Source: Cyanobium sp. CH-040
Lineage (GTDB): Bacteria; Cyanobacteriota; Cyanobacteriia; PCC-6307; Cyanobiaceae
Length of the DNA: 64,000 nucleotides
Reading direction: 5' to 3'
Assembly (NCBI RefSeq): GCF_024346135.1
Contig: NZ_JAGQCJ010000001.1
Location: 1-64,000, forward strand
A model generated the notes under the pieces. It saw only the letters and a list, made by a program, of their open reading frames with translations. It did not search any database and was not told the DNA's origin. Shown piece after piece: positions 62,717 through 64,000 of this stretch; positions within the stretch are counted from its first letter, which is position 1, and each line of letters starts with the position of its first letter. The translations under genes and the position numbers were made by a program.

Positions 62717-63673
62717 ATGGCCACCCCTTCCTCAGCGTCGTCGCCCGCCGCCCTGGCCCTGCCCTCCGGCATCAGCCTTGACGCGCTGCTGGCGGAGCTG
62801 CGTCGGCTGAGCTGGGGCGCCGCCGACATCCTGCGCGCCTACGGCCGTGGCGAGCAGCCGCCCTACGGCTTCCCGCGCGCCCTGAGCGTGGAAGAGGGTG
62901 GCGAGGGGCCGGTGAGCGCGGCCGATCTGGCGGTGAACCGCTGGCTGCTCGATGGCCTGGGCCAGGCGTTTCCCGGCGCTGACTGGACGCTGCTGAGCGA
63001 GGAGACCGCCCGGGAGCAGCTCACCGCCGGTGAACCGCTGGCGGCGGAGTGGCTGTGGATCCTCGATCCGCTCGACGGCACCAAGGACTTCCTGCAGGGC
63101 ACCGGCGAGTACGCCGTGCACCTGGCCCTGGCCCACCGCGGCGTGCCGGTGCTGGGGGTGGTGCTGCTGCCGGAGATGGAGCAGCTGTGGCTGGGGATCA
63201 CCGAGGCCCTGGCCGGCGAGCCTGGGCAGGCCTGGTGCGAGAACCGCACCGGCGAGCGCACACCGGTGCGCTTCAGCAGCCGGCGGCAGCCGGGCGAGCT
63301 GGTGCTGGTGGCCAGCCGCAACCACCGCGACGACCGGCTGGAGCGGCTGGTGGCGGCGTTGGAGCTGGGCGACACCAAGGCGATCGGCAGCGTGGGCGGC
63401 AAGGTGGCCACGATCCTGCGCGGCGAGACGGATCTGTATGTGTCGCTCTCGGGCAAGAGCGCACCGAAGGACTGGGACATGGCCGCCCCCCACGCGGTGC
63501 TGGAGGCCGCCGGCGGCGCCTTCACCCACGCCGACGGCCGGCCTCTCACCTACAACACCGGCGACGTGCGCCAGGCGGGCTGCCTGATCGCCAGCCACGG
63601 CCCCGCCCACGCCGAGCTGTGCGCGCGGGCGGCGGCGGCGATGGCCACGATCGACCCGGGGTTCTTGGTGTGA
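62717..63673 (+). CDS. cysQ: 3'(2'),5'-bisphosphate nucleotidase / inositol-phosphatase family
   Basis: Mg-dependent phosphatase that degrades PAP from sulfate assimilation. Metal-binding motifs: LLSEET, LDPLDGTKDF and KDWDMAAPHAVLEAAGG; GSVGGKVATILRGETDLYVS is also typical. 318 residues from the ATG at 62717. CysQ is the most likely member (it is the common one beside rsmI in picocyanobacteria), although related inositol or fructose-bisphosphate phosphatases cannot be ruled out. Confidence 0.88.
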   Translation: MATPSSASSPAALALPSGISLDALLAELRRLSWGAADILRAYGRGEQPPYGFPRALSVEEGGEGPVSAADLAVNRWLLDGLGQAFPGADWTLLSEETAREQLTAGEPLAAEWLWILDPLDGTKDFLQGTGEYAVHLALAHRGVPVLGVVLLPEMEQLWLGITEALAGEPGQAWCENRTGERTPVRFSSRRQPGELVLVASRNHRDDRLERLVAALELGDTKAIGSVGGKVATILRGETDLYVSLSGKSAPKDWDMAAPHAVLEAAGGAFTHADGRPLTYNTGDVRQAGCLIASHGPAHAELCARAAAAMATIDPGFLV

Positions 63674-63729
63674 GCGCGGTGGCGGCCCTGGGCAGCCGGA
63701 TGCCGGCTGGGTAGGGTCCGCTCAGCCGG

Positions 63730-64000
63730 GTGTGGGCCGTGATCGATCGCAGGAACCTCGGCAACCCCTTGCGCTGGTATCTGGCGGCGGTGCTGCTGGG
63801 GATGGTGCTCAACCTGCTGGTGGGCGATCAGGTGCTGAAGTTCCACTACAGCCGGCTGGTGCAGCTGCTGCCGGCGCTGGGGCTGCTGGCGTGGTGTTTC
63901 CGGCCCCAGCCGCCGGCCTTCTTCCGTGAGCCGGTGATCAGCGGCTGGTATGGACTGGGACTGGTGGGTTTTGCCCTCACGGCTCTGGTGGGGGGCTTCC
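63730..64000 (+). CDS. Membrane protein, 3' end beyond the window
   Basis: An open frame without a stop runs to the window edge: from GTG 63730 (or 63739) it reads MIDRRNLGNPLRWYLAAVLL, LGMVLNLLVGD, then LVQLLPALGLLAWCF and a third hydrophobic stretch WYGLGLVGFALTALVGG. At least three membrane segments in 90 codons. Too partial for a family call; start uncertain between two GTG codons nine bases apart. Confidence 0.6.
   Translation, partial: MWAVIDRRNLGNPLRWYLAAVLLGMVLNLLVGDQVLKFHYSRLVQLLPALGLLAWCFRPQPPAFFREPVISGWYGLGLVGFALTALVGGF

Overview
The window reads as the chromosome of a high-GC picocyanobacterium of the Synechococcus/Cyanobium type. Evidence: photosystem I gene psaE; the cyanobacterial pair pipX-pipY followed by sepF and proC; cyanobacteria-restricted families (DUF1823, DUF3086, DUF3119); several GCGATCGC octamers (e.g. 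14204, 14365, 38991); and about 70% G+C by eye almost everywhere. Genes are packed tightly, often with 1-8 base stop/start overlaps, and many convergent neighbours overlap at their 3' ends.

Layout. 1-13 kb: methionine-salvage genes mtnC and mtnB coupled to mutM, then psaE, a conserved gene, recQ, a four-LysM secreted protein, an aldehyde dehydrogenase, tRNA-Thr and tRNA-Tyr, aroQ-miaE, a TerB-like gene, mtnD, cobI and a dus gene. 13-23 kb: DUF1823, der, an ECF/CbiQ permease, pipX, pipY, sepF and proC on +; then plsY, DUF3086, DUF3119, an MlaE-type permease and an MFS transporter on -. 23-33 kb: tRNA-Gly, a gene-free stretch with DnaA-box-like 9-mers, two YeeE/YedE halves, glgX, a degenerate MBL protein, HU, gluQ, a zinc-ribbon protein, a 38-residue membrane protein missed by length filters, a large NDP-forming acyl-CoA synthetase/GNAT fusion and a convergent class II deacetylase.

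33.4-53.6 kb is a continuous fermentation/hydrogen island on +: hoxE, hoxF, hoxU, hoxY, hoxH (bidirectional NiFe hydrogenase), hoxW (endopeptidase), hypA, hypB, hypF, hypC, nifJ (pyruvate:ferredoxin oxidoreductase), a dihydroorotate-dehydrogenase-like gene, hypD and hypE. All structural and maturation genes are present. Pyruvate oxidised by NifJ would give reduced ferredoxin and acetyl-CoA; the hydrogenase could take the electrons, and the upstream acyl-CoA synthetase could convert acetyl-CoA to acetate plus ATP.

The island is interrupted by foreign-looking DNA. Between hoxH and hoxW (38.5-40.5 kb) the G+C content drops and the sequence has the architecture of integron gene cassettes without an integrase: a GTTAGCC core at 38657, a lipoprotein gene, a folded attC-like site (39064-39147), hicB plus a hicA carrying an amber codon, a weaker attC-like site (39675-39735) and a membrane-protein gene. 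A decayed PIN-domain toxin follows. An intact vapBC pair sits antisense between hypA and hypB, and a PhyH-type dioxygenase sits antisense between hypD and hypE.

53.6-64 kb: a fibrillin-like protein, a small protein with duplicated ECITTC motifs, an RTX-like repeat protein, a Crp-family regulator, cytochrome P450 coupled to a methyltransferase, a secreted alpha/beta hydrolase, a BCAM0308-family protein, tRNA-Arg, an acidic HTH protein, a LapA-like membrane protein, rsmI, a CysQ-like phosphatase and a membrane-protein gene cut by the right edge.
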